Shown: positions 16,649 through 30,273 of the stretch, in pieces
How the letters are laid out: each line of letters opens with the position of its first letter
How positions within the stretch are numbered: position 1 is the stretch's first letter
Origin: Mangrovicoccus algicola
GTDB lineage: Bacteria > Pseudomonadota > Alphaproteobacteria > Rhodobacterales > Rhodobacteraceae
Reading direction: 5' to 3'
Assembly: GCF_014903745.1 (NCBI RefSeq)
Contig: NZ_JACVXA010000011.1
Span: 1 to 64,000, forward strand
DNA: 64,000 nt
Translations under genes and position numbers: made by a program
The notes under the pieces: model-generated
What the model saw: only the letters and a program-made list of their open reading frames with translations
Database searches by the model: none
What the model was told of the DNA's origin: nothing

Positions 16649-16690
16649 AGGCGGGGCAGTCCCGGAGGGCGGGGCGGTCCGCTGCGCGGA

Positions 16691-18850
<2,160 letters not shown>

Positions 18851-18923
18851 GGGGTCCGTCCGTTCCTGGGTTTGGCGCACCTCTAGCGGCAGGCGCGGCA
18901 AAGCGGAAGGCCGGTGGACCGCC

Positions 18924-18944
18924 CCGCCGCGAAAAAAGCGGCGG
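18924..18944 (-). terminator. Weak hairpin after the host-attachment family gene
   Basis: A seven-base perfect stem CCGCCGC/GCGGCGG with a seven-base A-rich loop lies 22 bases beyond the stop at 18967. No T-run follows on the minus strand. Confidence 0.3.
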
Positions 18945-18966
18945 AACGGCAGGGCAGGGGTGGCGC

Positions 18967-19437
18967 TCAGGCGGCTTCGGCCATTTCCCGGGCCACGATC
19001 CGCTCGACCTCGTCGAGGGGGACATTGGTCACCACCTTGGGAATGTCGAGAACCAGCCGCGCCTGCACCTCGCCGTGAAGCTCCTTGCGCAGGGTGGACA
19101 GGACCGGTCGGCTGGCGAGGATGACGAGCGTGTCGAACCGGCCCGCATGGGCGGACTTGTAGAGCATGTCCGCCAGATCGGTTGCGAAGCGTTCCTTCTC
19201 CAGCTGGTGCCAGTCGGTTTCCTCCACCGAGGAGCGCTGGACCGAGGGGCCGTCGTTGAACCGCCCCGCGCGGTCGGTCTTCCAGTCGCCGGATGGCGGG
19301 TTCTCCTGCTCCTCCTTGGAGATCACCGCCAGGTTCATGTCGATCTCGTCGCCGACATTGCGCAGGAACAGCGCCTTCTCGCCATCCGCGATCAGCACCC
19401 AGGCGCCCTGTTTCAATCCCGAATTGCGTTCGGCCAT
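18967..19437 (-). CDS. Host attachment family protein (PF10116-like)
   Basis: A 156-residue soluble protein that matches the host-attachment family, with [15 protein letters not shown] at the N-terminus, [20 protein letters not shown] in the middle and [18 protein letters not shown] near the end. The name comes from Agrobacterium work; the fold resembles eRF1 domain 1-like proteins and the biochemical role is unknown. The first 25 bases overlap the 3' end of the DUF4112 gene, so the two are probably translated together. Confidence 0.88.
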   Translation of the reverse strand: MAERNSGLKQGAWVLIADGEKALFLRNVGDEIDMNLAVISKEEQENPPSGDWKTDRAGRFNDGPSVQRSSVEETDWHQLEKERFATDLADMLYKSAHAGRFDTLVILASRPVLSTLRKELHGEVQARLVLDIPKVVTNVPLDEVERIVAREMAEAA

Positions 19438-19802
19438 CTCGTTTCCTCCTTCTTTTCATGCATGCGGGCCATTTCCCGCGACAGGAGCGCCACGTTCCGG
19501 CGGTTCGCCTTGAACGCCAGGTCGAAGACATCCCCCGCCAGCGGGACGGAGCCCAGCACCGTGTCGAGGCCGACATTCAGCCCCATCCGCGCCAGCACCC
19601 GCTTGCGCGCTCCGAGGCGGTGCGCCTCGTAGATCACGTAGAGCGACGGCAGGGCGGTGGCCGCGTCGCCGATCCCCGGGACCAGCAGCCCGATCAGGGA
19701 ATCCCAGCCGAAGCGGATGCCGAAGAGGCTGAACCGCGCATCCATCAGCGCGGCGATCCGCTCGGCCCGGGCCAGCCGCCCTGCGCGCTCAGCGTCTTGC
19801 AA
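19413..19802 (-). CDS. DUF4112 family membrane-associated protein
   Basis: A 129-residue protein with the DUF4112 core, including [20 protein letters not shown], a hydrophobic helix, [21 protein letters not shown] and a basic C-tail. The function is unknown. The only start that includes the whole domain is TTG at 19802, which overlaps the end of yqaE by 14 bases; the next ATG (19745) would cut into the domain. The chain of overlaps yqaE, DUF4112, host-attachment protein suggests one transcript. Confidence 0.82.
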   Translation of the reverse strand: MQDAERAGRLARAERIAALMDARFSLFGIRFGWDSLIGLLVPGIGDAATALPSLYVIYEAHRLGARKRVLARMGLNVGLDTVLGSVPLAGDVFDLAFKANRRNVALLSREMARMHEKKEETRWPNAIRD

Positions 19803-19947
19803 TGATCCACACCGCGTGGACGATGCCGGGGATATAGCCCAGCAGGGTCAGCAGGATGTTGAGCCAGAAGGCTCCGCGCAGGCCGACCTGCAGCGCGACG
19901 CCCAGCGGCGGCAGCAGGATGGCGATGACGATCCGCAAGAAATCCAT
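19789..19947 (-). CDS. YqaE/Pmp3 family small membrane protein
   Basis: A 52-residue protein of two membrane helices (IVIAILLPPLGVALQVG and [21 protein letters not shown]), the signature of the UPF0057/Pmp3 family. These proteins are often induced by salt, cold or envelope stress and affect membrane potential in yeast. The ATG at 19947 has AGGTGG upstream. It begins a three-gene overlapping chain and lies about 100 bases downstream of the candidate small RNA on the same strand. Confidence 0.9.
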   Translation of the reverse strand: MDFLRIVIAILLPPLGVALQVGLRGAFWLNILLTLLGYIPGIVHAVWIIARR

Positions 19948-20047
19948 GAGTTTCCCACCTTTGGCTTATGTCTCGTGCTTCGGCAGGACAACGTGGCGGG
20001 GGCTGGGCGGTTCCGTGCCGCCTGCGCAGGACTGCCGGGAGGCGGGC

Positions 20048-20119
20048 AAAAAAAATGGCCGAGACGAAGCTCGGCCAAAGTCCAACAGGGAGGTAGAAGA
20101 AGGCCAAAACCTTCATCTG
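20048..20119 (-). ncRNA. Candidate Hfq-type small RNA with anti-Shine-Dalgarno seed
   Basis: Read on the minus strand, the segment has three parts. First is a five-base hairpin GAAGG/CCTTC (20099-20114). Next is an unpaired pyrimidine-rich stretch TTCTACCTCCCTGTTGGA (20081-20098) whose CCTCCC complements ribosome-binding sites. Last is a perfect eight-base stem CTCGGCCA/TGGCCGAG (20056-20077) followed by eight Ts, a textbook intrinsic terminator. A sigma-70-like promoter lies just upstream. No coding frame with a start and ribosome site fits. Rhodobacter CcsR-type RNAs with CCUCCUCCC loops are a known analogy; homology is not shown. Confidence 0.65.
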
Positions 20120-20124
20120 TCGCC

Positions 20125-20153
20125 GACATATGCGGCCCATCCCTGCCTTTCAA
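20125..20153 (-). promoter_or_regulatory. Predicted promoter of the candidate small RNA
   Basis: On the minus strand TTGAAA (20148-20153) and TATGTC (20125-20130) are separated by exactly 17 bases. Transcription would start near 20118-20120 and give an RNA of about 70 bases ending at the T-run. Confidence 0.55.
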
Positions 20154-20195
20154 GGTGAAAATTTCCGCAGTTGCGAAATATCGGCGGATACGGGC

Positions 20196-21107
20196 CTATT
20201 CGCTCGCGCCTGCAGAAATCTGGGCATTGCGGCGATAGGTGGCGATCTCTTCCATCACGAAGTCGCGGAAGGCGGCGATGCGCTTGGACTGGCGCAGTTC
20301 CTCTGGATAGGCCAGATAGACGGGCACCTCGCCGCTGTCGACATCGGGCAGCACCCGCACCAGGCCGGGCACGTCATGGGCGACGTAATGGGGCAGCACG
20401 CCGATGCCCAGATGGTTCAGCACGCCCTGAAGGACGCCGAAGTAATTGTTCACCGTCAGCAGGGACGGCATGTCCTCGGCCATCAGCGCCTGCACCATCC
20501 GCAGCCCGGCCATCACCTGGAAGCTGGTGGCGTTCTGGCAGATCAGGCGGTGGCTGCGCATGTCGGCGCGGGTCACGGGGGTGCCGTATTCATCCAGGTA
20601 CTGCTGGGTCGCGTAGAGCCGCATGTGCACCGCCATCAGGCGCTTGCGGATCAGGTCGGCCTGGGACGGTTCCTTCATGCGGATGGCGACATCGGCCTCG
20701 CGCATCGGCAGGTCCAGCACCCGTTCCTCCAGCATCAAGTCGATCTTGAGATCGGGATATTTCTTGTAGAGCGCGGGCAGGCGGGGCACCAGCCAGAGCG
20801 AGCCGAAGCCCGTGGTGGTGGTCACGCGCAGCTCGCCGAAGACCTCTTCCTCGCTGTCGCGGATCCGCGCGGCGGCGGCATCGAGCCGCTTGACCATCGC
20901 CGAGGTCGCATCGAACAGCAACTCGCCCTGCTCGGTCAGGATCAGCCCGCGGGCATGGCGGTGAAACAGCGTCGTGTTCAGCGACGTCTCCAGCGCCCGG
21001 ATCTGGCGGGAGACCGCCGATTGCGACAGATGCAGGTGCTCGCCCGCGTGGGTGAGGCTCCCCGCATCCGCAACTGCGTGGAAAATCCGTAGCTTGTCCC
21101 AGTCCAT
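20196..21107 (-). CDS. LysR family transcriptional regulator
   Basis: A 303-residue LysR regulator. Its N-terminal winged helix-turn-helix is MDWDKLRIFHAVADAGSLTH and HLSQSAVSRQIRALE. A periplasmic-binding-like effector domain follows (from about residue 92). The effector is unknown. The start at 21107 has GGGCAGGATC upstream and gives the standard LysR N-terminus; the longer frame is rejected. It is divergent from the acyltransferase at 21256 with 148 bases between, so the LysR protein may act on either gene. Confidence 0.93.
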   Translation of the reverse strand: MDWDKLRIFHAVADAGSLTHAGEHLHLSQSAVSRQIRALETSLNTTLFHRHARGLILTEQGELLFDATSAMVKRLDAAAARIRDSEEEVFGELRVTTTTGFGSLWLVPRLPALYKKYPDLKIDLMLEERVLDLPMREADVAIRMKEPSQADLIRKRLMAVHMRLYATQQYLDEYGTPVTRADMRSHRLICQNATSFQVMAGLRMVQALMAEDMPSLLTVNNYFGVLQGVLNHLGIGVLPHYVAHDVPGLVRVLPDVDSGEVPVYLAYPEELRQSKRIAAFRDFVMEEIATYRRNAQISAGASE

Positions 21108-21255
21108 GATCCTGCCCGTGTTGATCGTACCAAACCTGACATGGGCTGCCGAGGATTGCAATTATGAGAAATCAGCTTTGCGCCTGGACTATGGCCCCCT
21201 TGCCGCAGGAGGCGTCGCGCTGATATTCAGCCTGTCACCCAGACGAGGACAGCCC

Positions 21256-22158
21256 ATGGGCCGCATCGGCCGAGACGACCAGCAGCACAGGCGCGAGATA
21301 GCGCGCGACATCAGCTATGCAAGCTCCGCAGGCAGCCGCGGCGGGCGGGCCGTGATCCGCGTGATGGAGAACGCCACGGGGCGGATCCGGCTGATCCGCC
21401 AGGCACGGGGATATGAACAGGATGTCGCGCAGGGGCGCGATTTCTGGGAGGTGATGGCCGAACGCTACGGGCTGTCGCTGCGCATCCTGTCGGGCAGCCT
21501 GTCGAACATCCCCGCGACCGGGCCGGTGGTGGTGATCGCCAACCATCCCTTCGGCATACTCGACGGCCTGATGATGGGGCTGATCCTGCGCCGGGCGCGC
21601 GGCGATTTCCGCATCCTCGCCAACCAGGTCTTCCGCCGCGCCGAGGACCTGGAGAAGGTGATCCTGCCGATCAGCTTCGATGACAGCCGCGAGGCGGTGC
21701 TGGCCAACCTGGAGACCCGGCGCGCGGCGCTGAGCTATCTTGCCGCGGGCGGCGCGATGGGAGTGTTCCCGGGGGGCACGGTCTCCACCTCGCTCACCCC
21801 GTTCGCGCAGCCCATGGACCCGGGCTGGCGCAGCTTCACCGCGCGCATGATCGCGAAATCCGGCGCAGCGGTGGTGCCGGTCTTCTTCGTCGGCCATAAT
21901 TCGCGGTTCTTCCAGCTGGCCAGCCACCTGCACCAGACGCTGCGGCTGGGCCTCCTGATCAAGGAGTTCAAGGCGCGGGTGAACCGCCCCGTCGATGTGG
22001 TGATCGGCGCGCCGATCCCGCCCGAGGCGCTGGCGCCTTATCTCGGCGATGCGCGCGCGATGATGGACTTTCTGCGCGAAGCCACGTATCGCCTGTCTCC
22101 GACGCCCGTGAAATCCATGGGCTACGGGTTCGAATTCGAGGAAAAGCACCGGAACTGA
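21256..22158 (+). CDS. Lysophospholipid acyltransferase family protein
   Basis: A 300-residue protein with the PlsC-like active-site block [16 protein letters not shown] (about residues 91-106) and a downstream [14 protein letters not shown] acceptor-site motif. The His-to-Asp spacing is one longer than the classic HX4D, as in the NHPFG/NHPTG subgroup. The acyl acceptor is unknown; glycerolipid or ornithine lipid synthesis is possible. GAGGAC precedes the ATG. Its stop overlaps the murI start by one base (TGATG). Confidence 0.82.
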   Translation: MGRIGRDDQQHRREIARDISYASSAGSRGGRAVIRVMENATGRIRLIRQARGYEQDVAQGRDFWEVMAERYGLSLRILSGSLSNIPATGPVVVIANHPFGILDGLMMGLILRRARGDFRILANQVFRRAEDLEKVILPISFDDSREAVLANLETRRAALSYLAAGGAMGVFPGGTVSTSLTPFAQPMDPGWRSFTARMIAKSGAAVVPVFFVGHNSRFFQLASHLHQTLRLGLLIKEFKARVNRPVDVVIGAPIPPEALAPYLGDARAMMDFLREATYRLSPTPVKSMGYGFEFEEKHRN

Positions 22159-22979
22159 TGGCTGTCGGAATCTTCGACTCAGGCCTGGGCGGACTGACCG
22201 TCCTGGACGCGGTGTCCCGGCGCCTGCCGGATGTGCCCTTCGTCTATTACGGCGACAATGCCCACGCGCCCTACGGGGTGCGCACGGCCGATGACATCTA
22301 CGACCTGACCACGCGGGCGGTGACGCGGCTGTGGGAGGCGGGCTGCGACCTGGTGATCCTGGCCTGCAACACCGCCTCGGCGGCGGCGCTGCGGCGGATG
22401 CAGGAAACCTGGATCCCGGCGGACAAGCGCGTCCTGGGCGTATTCGTGCCGCTGATCGAGGCGCTGACCGAGCGGCAATGGGGCGACAATTCCCCGCCGC
22501 GCGAGGTCGAGGTGAAGCATGTCGCGCTATTCGCCACGCCGGCCACCGTCTCGAGCCGCGCCTTCCAGCGCGAACTGGCCTTCCGCGCGATCGGCGTCGA
22601 TGTCGAGGCCCAGCCCTGCGGCGGGCTGGTCGATGCGCTGGAGGCCGGCGACGAGATCCTGGCGGAGGCGCTGGTGCGGTCCCATGTCGAGGCGCTGAAG
22701 CGGCGGATGCCGCAGCCCGAGGCGGCGATTCTGGGCTGCACGCATTACCCGATCCTCGAACATGTCTTCCAGGAGGCGCTGGGGCCGGGGGTTCGGGTCT
22801 ATTCCCAGGCCAACCTGGTGGCTGCCAGCCTGGAGGATTACCTGCGGCGGCATCCGGGGATGGAGGGGCCGGGCCGCGAGACGCGGTTCCTGACAACCGG
22901 CGATGCGCGCGCCGTGTCCGACAAGGCGACGCAGATCCTGCGACGACGCATCGCCTTCGAACATGTCGACCATATCTGA
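22158..22979 (+). CDS. murI: Glutamate racemase
   Basis: A 273-residue racemase supplying D-glutamate for peptidoglycan. Both catalytic cysteines are present: Cys70 in [10 protein letters not shown] and Cys194 in ILGCTHYP. The N-terminal [13 protein letters not shown] motif is intact. The ATG overlaps the stop of the acyltransferase gene by one base, so translation is probably coupled. argC follows 24 bases later. Confidence 0.96.
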   Translation: MAVGIFDSGLGGLTVLDAVSRRLPDVPFVYYGDNAHAPYGVRTADDIYDLTTRAVTRLWEAGCDLVILACNTASAAALRRMQETWIPADKRVLGVFVPLIEALTERQWGDNSPPREVEVKHVALFATPATVSSRAFQRELAFRAIGVDVEAQPCGGLVDALEAGDEILAEALVRSHVEALKRRMPQPEAAILGCTHYPILEHVFQEALGPGVRVYSQANLVAASLEDYLRRHPGMEGPGRETRFLTTGDARAVSDKATQILRRRIAFEHVDHI

Positions 22980-23003
22980 CCTACTGATCCGCAAGGACCT
23001 GCC

Positions 23004-24029
23004 ATGACCAAGAAAATCGCTGTCCTCGGCGCCTCGGGCTATACCGGGGCGGAACTTGTCCGGCTGATCGCCACCCATCCCTCCTTCGAGATCGCGGCGC
23101 TCAGCGCCGACCGCAAGGCGGGGCTGCCGATGGGCGAGGTCTTCCCGCATCTGCGCCATCTCGACCTGCCGGTGCTGCAGAAGATCGACGAGGTCGATTT
23201 CTCCGGGATCGACCTGGCCTTCTTCGCGCTGCCCCACGGGGTCGCCCACGGGCTGGTCCGGCAGATCCCCGACCATGTGAAGATCGTCGATCTTTCCGCC
23301 GATTTCCGCCTGCGCGACGCGCAGGAGTACCGCAAGTGGTACAAGCTCGACCATGGCGCGATGGATCTGCAGCCCGCCGTCGCCTACGGCCTGCCCGAGA
23401 TCTACCGCGACCGGATCGCGGGGGCGCGGATCACCGCCAATACGGGCTGCTACGTGGCGACCTCGCTGCTGCCCTTGATCCCGCTGCTGCGGGCCGGGGC
23501 GGTGGGCGCGGAGGATATCGTGATCGACGCCAAGTCCGGGGCCTCCGGCGCGGGCCGCGGCCTGAACGAGCCGCTGCTCTTCTCCGAGGCCAATGAGGGG
23601 TTCAAATCCTACGGCGTCGCCGGGCATCGCCACATGGGCGAACTGGACCAGGAACTGAGCCTGGCCGCGGGCCGCCCGGTGCTGGCCGCCTTCACGCCGC
23701 ATCTGGTACCGATGATCCGCGGCATGCAGGCGACGATCTACGCTGCGGGGGATGCGGCGGAAATCCAGGCGGTGCTGGAAAAACAGTATGCCGGCGAGCC
23801 CTTCGTCGATATCCTGCCGATGGGCGCCATTCCCCAGACCCAGCATGTCAAGGGATCGAACCTGTGCCGGATCGCGGTCCATGCCGACCGCCGCCCGGGC
23901 CGGGTCATCATCCTGTCGGTGCTGGACAACCTGATGAAGGGCGCCTCGGGGCAGGCGCTGCAATGCGCCAACATCATGCTGGGAGAGGCGGAGACCGCGG
24001 GGCTGAACCTGGCCCCGGTCTTCCCGTAA
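23004..24029 (+). CDS. argC: N-acetyl-gamma-glutamyl-phosphate reductase
   Basis: A 341-residue NADPH-dependent reductase, the third step of arginine synthesis. It has the cofactor motif VLGASGYTGAEL at the N-terminus, catalytic Cys149 in ANTGCYVATS, and the HRHMGELDQE segment. The length matches the type 1 family. AAGGACCTGCC precedes the ATG. It is followed by ccmE only 7 bases after its stop, so the two may share a transcript although the pathways differ. Confidence 0.96.
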   Translation: MTKKIAVLGASGYTGAELVRLIATHPSFEIAALSADRKAGLPMGEVFPHLRHLDLPVLQKIDEVDFSGIDLAFFALPHGVAHGLVRQIPDHVKIVDLSADFRLRDAQEYRKWYKLDHGAMDLQPAVAYGLPEIYRDRIAGARITANTGCYVATSLLPLIPLLRAGAVGAEDIVIDAKSGASGAGRGLNEPLLFSEANEGFKSYGVAGHRHMGELDQELSLAAGRPVLAAFTPHLVPMIRGMQATIYAAGDAAEIQAVLEKQYAGEPFVDILPMGAIPQTQHVKGSNLCRIAVHADRRPGRVIILSVLDNLMKGASGQALQCANIMLGEAETAGLNLAPVFP

Positions 24030-24036
24030 GAGGCCG

Positions 24037-24480
24037 ATGAGGGGACTGAAGAAGAAACGCCGCATCCAGATCGTCCTGCTGGCCGTCATCCTGCTGGCAG
24101 TGTCCAGCGGGCTGATCGGCTATGCGATGCGCGACGGCATCAACTTCTTCCGTTCCCCCAGCCAGGTGATGGCCGAGCCCCCGCGCGAGGCCGAGGTGTT
24201 CCGCATCGGCGGCTTGGTCGAGGAAGGCAGCCTGGTGCGCGGCCAGGGGGAGACGATCACCTTCCGCGTGACCGATGGCGGCGCCTCGGTCGCGGTGGCC
24301 TATACCGGGGTGCTGCCCGATCTCTTCGACGAGGGTCAGGGGATGGTCGGCACCGGGCGCTATGTCGGCGGGGTCTTCCGCGCCACCGAGATCCTGGCCA
24401 AGCATGACGAGACCTACATGCCCAAGGAAGTCATCGACGCGCTGAAGGAACAGGGCGTCTACGAGGCGCCGGAAAGCTGA
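24037..24480 (+). CDS. ccmE: Cytochrome c maturation heme chaperone CcmE
   Basis: A 147-residue protein with one N-terminal membrane anchor (about residues 10-30, after a basic KKKRR) and a periplasmic OB-fold. The covalent heme-binding His is His123 in AKHDETYMP. CcmE takes heme from CcmABCD and hands it to the CcmF/H lyase. The other ccm gene in this window, ccmI, is 30 kb away, so the system is dispersed. Confidence 0.96.
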   Translation: MRGLKKKRRIQIVLLAVILLAVSSGLIGYAMRDGINFFRSPSQVMAEPPREAEVFRIGGLVEEGSLVRGQGETITFRVTDGGASVAVAYTGVLPDLFDEGQGMVGTGRYVGGVFRATEILAKHDETYMPKEVIDALKEQGVYEAPES

Positions 24481-24566
24481 TCGCGGCGGGCGCGCGATTG
24501 CCGCCCGGGGTGATCGCGGCTAAGACCGGGGCAAGGCGGCCGGACCGCCCGGACGGAGCAAGGACC

Positions 24567-25475
24567 ATGGCGAAAAAGACGAAATCCGCGCGGCAGGCCG
24601 CCTGGGAAGCGGCGGCGATCCGGGCCTTGCTGAGCTGGCCTAAGGTCCTGCCTTTCGGGATGCGCCGCGCCGTGGTGGCCTGGCTGATGGCCTGGATCGT
24701 GGCGCCGGTGGCGGGCTATCGCGGGCGCATCCGCGCCAACCTGGCCCATGTGATGCCCGACCTGCCCGAGCCCGAGATCCGCCGCCTGATGCGCCGCGTG
24801 CCGGCCAATGTCGGGCGGATGCTGACCGAACTGGCCGCGGGCGAGGAATTCCTTGACCTGCTGCGCGACGAGCCGCTGACCGGTCCGGGGGTCGGTGCGC
24901 TGGACGAGGCGCGCGCGGCGGGCCGTCCGGTGATCGTCGTCTCGGGGCATTTCGGCAATTTCGATGCGATGCGCGGGGTGCTGGCGCTGCGCGGCCACCG
25001 GATCGGCGCGATCTACCGGCCGCTGAACGATGCCGCGCTGGATGCGGATTTCCTGGCCATGCTCACCGCCATCGCCGAGCCGGTCTTTCCGCGCGGCCGG
25101 GCCGGGCTGGCGCGGATGATCCGGTTTCTCAAGCAGGGCAATGCGGTGGCGATCCTGCCCGACCAATACGTCAATCGCGGCGAGGCGCTGACCTTCTTCG
25201 GCCAGCCTGCGCCCACGGCGCTGTCGGCGGCGGAGATGGCGCTGAAATACGATGCGCTCCTGGTGCCGGTCTATGGCATCCGGCGCGGCGATGGCGGATT
25301 CGACCTTGTCGTCGAGGCGCCGGTGCCCCATGGCGAGGCGCGTGCCATGAGCCAGGCGCTGAATGACAGCCTCGAGGCACGCATCCGCGACAACATGGAC
25401 CAGTGGCTTTGGATTCACCGTCGCTGGAAACCTGCGCGCCAGGCGAAACGGGCGGCGCGCGCGGCGAAGGGCTGA
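24567..25475 (+). CDS. Lipid A late acyltransferase (LpxL/HtrB family)
   Basis: A 302-residue lysophospholipid-type acyltransferase with the HX4D active site in VVSGHFGNFDAM (about residues 126-137), an N-terminal membrane helix (VVAWLMAWIVAPVAG) and a basic tail. Such enzymes add secondary acyl chains to lipid A at the inner membrane. The ATG at 24567 has GGAGCAAGGA upstream; the frame opening at 24498 is rejected. The exact chain and position are unknown. Confidence 0.88.
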   Translation: MAKKTKSARQAAWEAAAIRALLSWPKVLPFGMRRAVVAWLMAWIVAPVAGYRGRIRANLAHVMPDLPEPEIRRLMRRVPANVGRMLTELAAGEEFLDLLRDEPLTGPGVGALDEARAAGRPVIVVSGHFGNFDAMRGVLALRGHRIGAIYRPLNDAALDADFLAMLTAIAEPVFPRGRAGLARMIRFLKQGNAVAILPDQYVNRGEALTFFGQPAPTALSAAEMALKYDALLVPVYGIRRGDGGFDLVVEAPVPHGEARAMSQALNDSLEARIRDNMDQWLWIHRRWKPARQAKRAARAAKG

Positions 25476-25478
25476 GGC

Positions 25479-26174
25479 CTAGCGCGCGGTAGCGGCCGCG
25501 ATCACCGGGCCCTGGCCGCGTTCCTGCAGCAGCACCGCGACCGGCTGGTCGCCGGTCACCGGCAGGTCGAATTCCTCGGGCGCCTCGCCGGACCAGTATT
25601 CGGCCAGGTGCAGGTCGGTGACGATATTGGTATAGGTGATCTTGCGCCCGGCATTCTCGCCCTTGCCGATCTTGACCGTCGCTTCGGGCTGGTAGCGCAG
25701 CAGGTACAGCTCGGAGGGGGGGACGGCATCCCCGGTGGGGGCGACGGTGACGCGCAGCATGTCGCCGTCGCGGGCCGCGTCGACGCGGGCGGCGGGGATC
25801 TGGGCGCGGATTTTCTGGATCATCGCCTCGATCTTCTCGGCCTTGTGGCCCACCACGGCCGACAGGCCCTGGACGATCATCTGCGGCGTATAGACCATGC
25901 GTTCGCCGAATCCCTGGGCATAGGTCTTCTGGCGATGTCCGTATTCGCGGCTGCCGAACGTGTCCGTCCAGCCGATGTAATCCCAGTAATCGACATGGAA
26001 GGAGAAGGCGAGCACGTCCTTCTCGGTGGCCAGCTGGCTCAGCAATTCGTCCGCGGGCGGGCAGGCGGAACAACCCTGCGAGGTATAGAGTTCCAGAACA
26101 ACCACCGGGTCAGCCGCCGCAGGAAGTCCCAACAGGGTCAGGCTCATGCACGTCGCACCGAGGATATGTCGCAT
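25479..26174 (-). CDS. DUF1223 secreted thioredoxin-fold protein
   Basis: A 231-residue protein with a signal peptide (MRHILGATCMSLTLLGLPAAA, cut near AAADP) and the DUF1223 core LELYTSQGCSACPPADELL, a CxxC motif on a thioredoxin-like fold, followed by FSFHVDYWDYIGW. The function is unknown; periplasmic thiol redox activity is possible. The start at 26174 is chosen because it opens the signal peptide; the codons before it show no similarity. It is convergent with the lpxL-like gene (3 bases between stops) and divergent from acnA. Confidence 0.88.
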   Translation of the reverse strand: MRHILGATCMSLTLLGLPAAADPVVVLELYTSQGCSACPPADELLSQLATEKDVLAFSFHVDYWDYIGWTDTFGSREYGHRQKTYAQGFGERMVYTPQMIVQGLSAVVGHKAEKIEAMIQKIRAQIPAARVDAARDGDMLRVTVAPTGDAVPPSELYLLRYQPEATVKIGKGENAGRKITYTNIVTDLHLAEYWSGEAPEEFDLPVTGDQPVAVLLQERGQGPVIAAATAR

Positions 26175-26261
26175 TTCAGTTCCGTTCTGCCGCCAGTCCG
26201 CGGAATGGATAGGCCATAGCCCCGCATGGCGCCAATCACCCTTTTGCGAGAGCATGGCAGG

Positions 26262-26276
26262 TGTTGCAGCGCAACA
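26262..26276. promoter_or_regulatory. Palindrome in the acnA/DUF1223 divergent region
   Basis: TGTTGCAGCGCAACA is a perfect inverted repeat (TGTTGC/GCAACA around AGC) 111 bases upstream of acnA. A TATACAT element (26298-26304) lies just downstream. It is a plausible operator for acnA, but the regulator is unknown and the spacing to any -35 element is not convincing. Confidence 0.4.
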
Positions 26277-26386
26277 GTTGCCTTCCGCATACCGAGGTAT
26301 ACATAACCGATCAGCCTTCACTTGCCGCAAGCGGCGGTGGTGGTGCATACCGGTGGCATCGACCCACTCATCCGAGAGGCAGACCC

Positions 26387-29134
<2,748 letters not shown>

Positions 29135-29158
29135 TCGCGCCGATGCCGCCGACCGGAG

Positions 29159-29181
29159 GGCCCGCCCGCGCGCGGGCCTTT
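29159..29181 (+). terminator. Terminator-like hairpin after acnA
   Basis: Stem GGCCCGC/GCGGGCC (29159-29165 with 29172-29178) with a six-base loop, then TTT, 25 bases past the acnA stop. Confidence 0.55.
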
Positions 29182-29253
29182 CCACGACACCATCCCGGGC
29201 TCCGCGTGCCATCCCGGCACCGGCCGGTCCGGGCCAGAAGAAGGACTTCGTCG

Positions 29254-29691
29254 ATGCGCGCCGCCGCCCTTGCCGCCTCTCTTGCCATCCTGGCGCTATC
29301 CGCCTGCGACACGCCCAGCCCGGCGGCGGGGGGCTCCGTCTACAAGGCGATGAACGGCCGCCGCGTCGTGCCGCTGCGCGAACCCGCCGGGGCGTTCGAG
29401 GTGCTGGCCCTGCCCGGGGATGCCGGGCCGCAATTCTTCTGTGCCGCCGCCGATTACGCCTATACGATGCGCGGCGCGCGGCCGGTGGACCGGGTGGTCA
29501 TCGTGCGCAGCGCGGGCGACAGCCTGACCCATCCGGGCACGCGCGGCGTCGCCTTCCGGATCATGTCGCGCGACGAGGCGCCGCCGCTGGACGGGGTCTA
29601 CCTGAATCCGCGCAAGCAGGGCGAGGCTGCCACGATCGGACATGCCAGGCAGCTGTGCCGCCGCCCGGTCAGCTGGTTCGGCGATGACTGA
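29254..29691 (+). CDS. Predicted lipoprotein of unknown function
   Basis: A 145-residue protein with a lipoprotein signal peptide whose lipobox is LSAC (Cys21), followed by a low-complexity linker and a compact domain with two cysteines (FFCAAADYA and QLCRRPVSWFG). I recognise no family. The ATG at 29254 has GAAGG upstream; the longer open frame is rejected because it lacks a signal peptide. It lies between acnA and nrdR. A CTTGGG/CCCAAG inverted repeat (29710-29738) follows. Confidence 0.75.
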   Translation: MRAAALAASLAILALSACDTPSPAAGGSVYKAMNGRRVVPLREPAGAFEVLALPGDAGPQFFCAAADYAYTMRGARPVDRVVIVRSAGDSLTHPGTRGVAFRIMSRDEAPPLDGVYLNPRKQGEAATIGHARQLCRRPVSWFGDD

Positions 29692-29798
29692 GGCAATGGA
29701 ACCATAAATCTTGGGGCTGCGTTTCGGGACTACCCAAGAGGTCGGGGCTTCCCTATAGTTGCGGTGGAAGATGAGCCGCAAAGACCGACGGAGGCCCC

Positions 29799-30269
29799 AT
29801 GCGCTGCCCATTCTGCGGAAATGTCGACACCCAGGTGAAGGATTCCCGCCCGGCCGAGGACCATGTCGCGATCCGCAGGCGGCGGTTCTGCCCGGAATGC
29901 GGAGGGCGGTTCACCACTTACGAACGGGTGCAGCTGCGCGACCTCGTGGTGATCAAGTCGACCGGCCGGCGCGAGGATTTCGACCGCGACAAGCTGGAGC
30001 GCTCGATCCGCATCGCCTGCCAGAAACGCCCGATCGAGCCGGAGCGCATGGAAAAGATGATCTCCGGCATCGTCCGGCGGCTGGAAAGCCTCGGCGAGCA
30101 GGACATTCCCTCCAAGACCATCGGCGAGATCGTGATGGAGACCCTGGCCCGGATCGACACCGTCGCCTATGTCCGCTTTGCCAGCGTCTACAAGAACTTC
30201 CAGGCGGCCGACGATTTCGACAAGTTCGTCTCGGAATTGCGCCCCGGCGCCATGCCCCCCGAGGTCTGA
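29799..30269 (+). CDS. nrdR: Transcriptional repressor NrdR
   Basis: A 156-residue repressor of ribonucleotide reductase genes. Its zinc ribbon has Cys3, Cys6, Cys31 and Cys34 (MRCPFCG and FCPECGG), and an ATP-cone follows (about residues 49-139: [16 protein letters not shown]). NrdR senses dATP/ATP and binds paired boxes. Two such boxes lie upstream of nrdJ 10 kb away in this window. A TATAGT -10 element lies at 29753-29758. GGAGG precedes the ATG. ribD starts 4 bases after the stop. Confidence 0.97.
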   Translation: MRCPFCGNVDTQVKDSRPAEDHVAIRRRRFCPECGGRFTTYERVQLRDLVVIKSTGRREDFDRDKLERSIRIACQKRPIEPERMEKMISGIVRRLESLGEQDIPSKTIGEIVMETLARIDTVAYVRFASVYKNFQAADDFDKFVSELRPGAMPPEV

Positions 30270-30273
30270 GCCG

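Noticed and set aside
20026-20140. Protein-coding reading of the small-RNA region (for example a frame starting MKVLAFFYLP)
   Set aside because: The frame runs through the terminator hairpin and T-run and into yqaE antisense-type shadow sequence, with no ribosome site.
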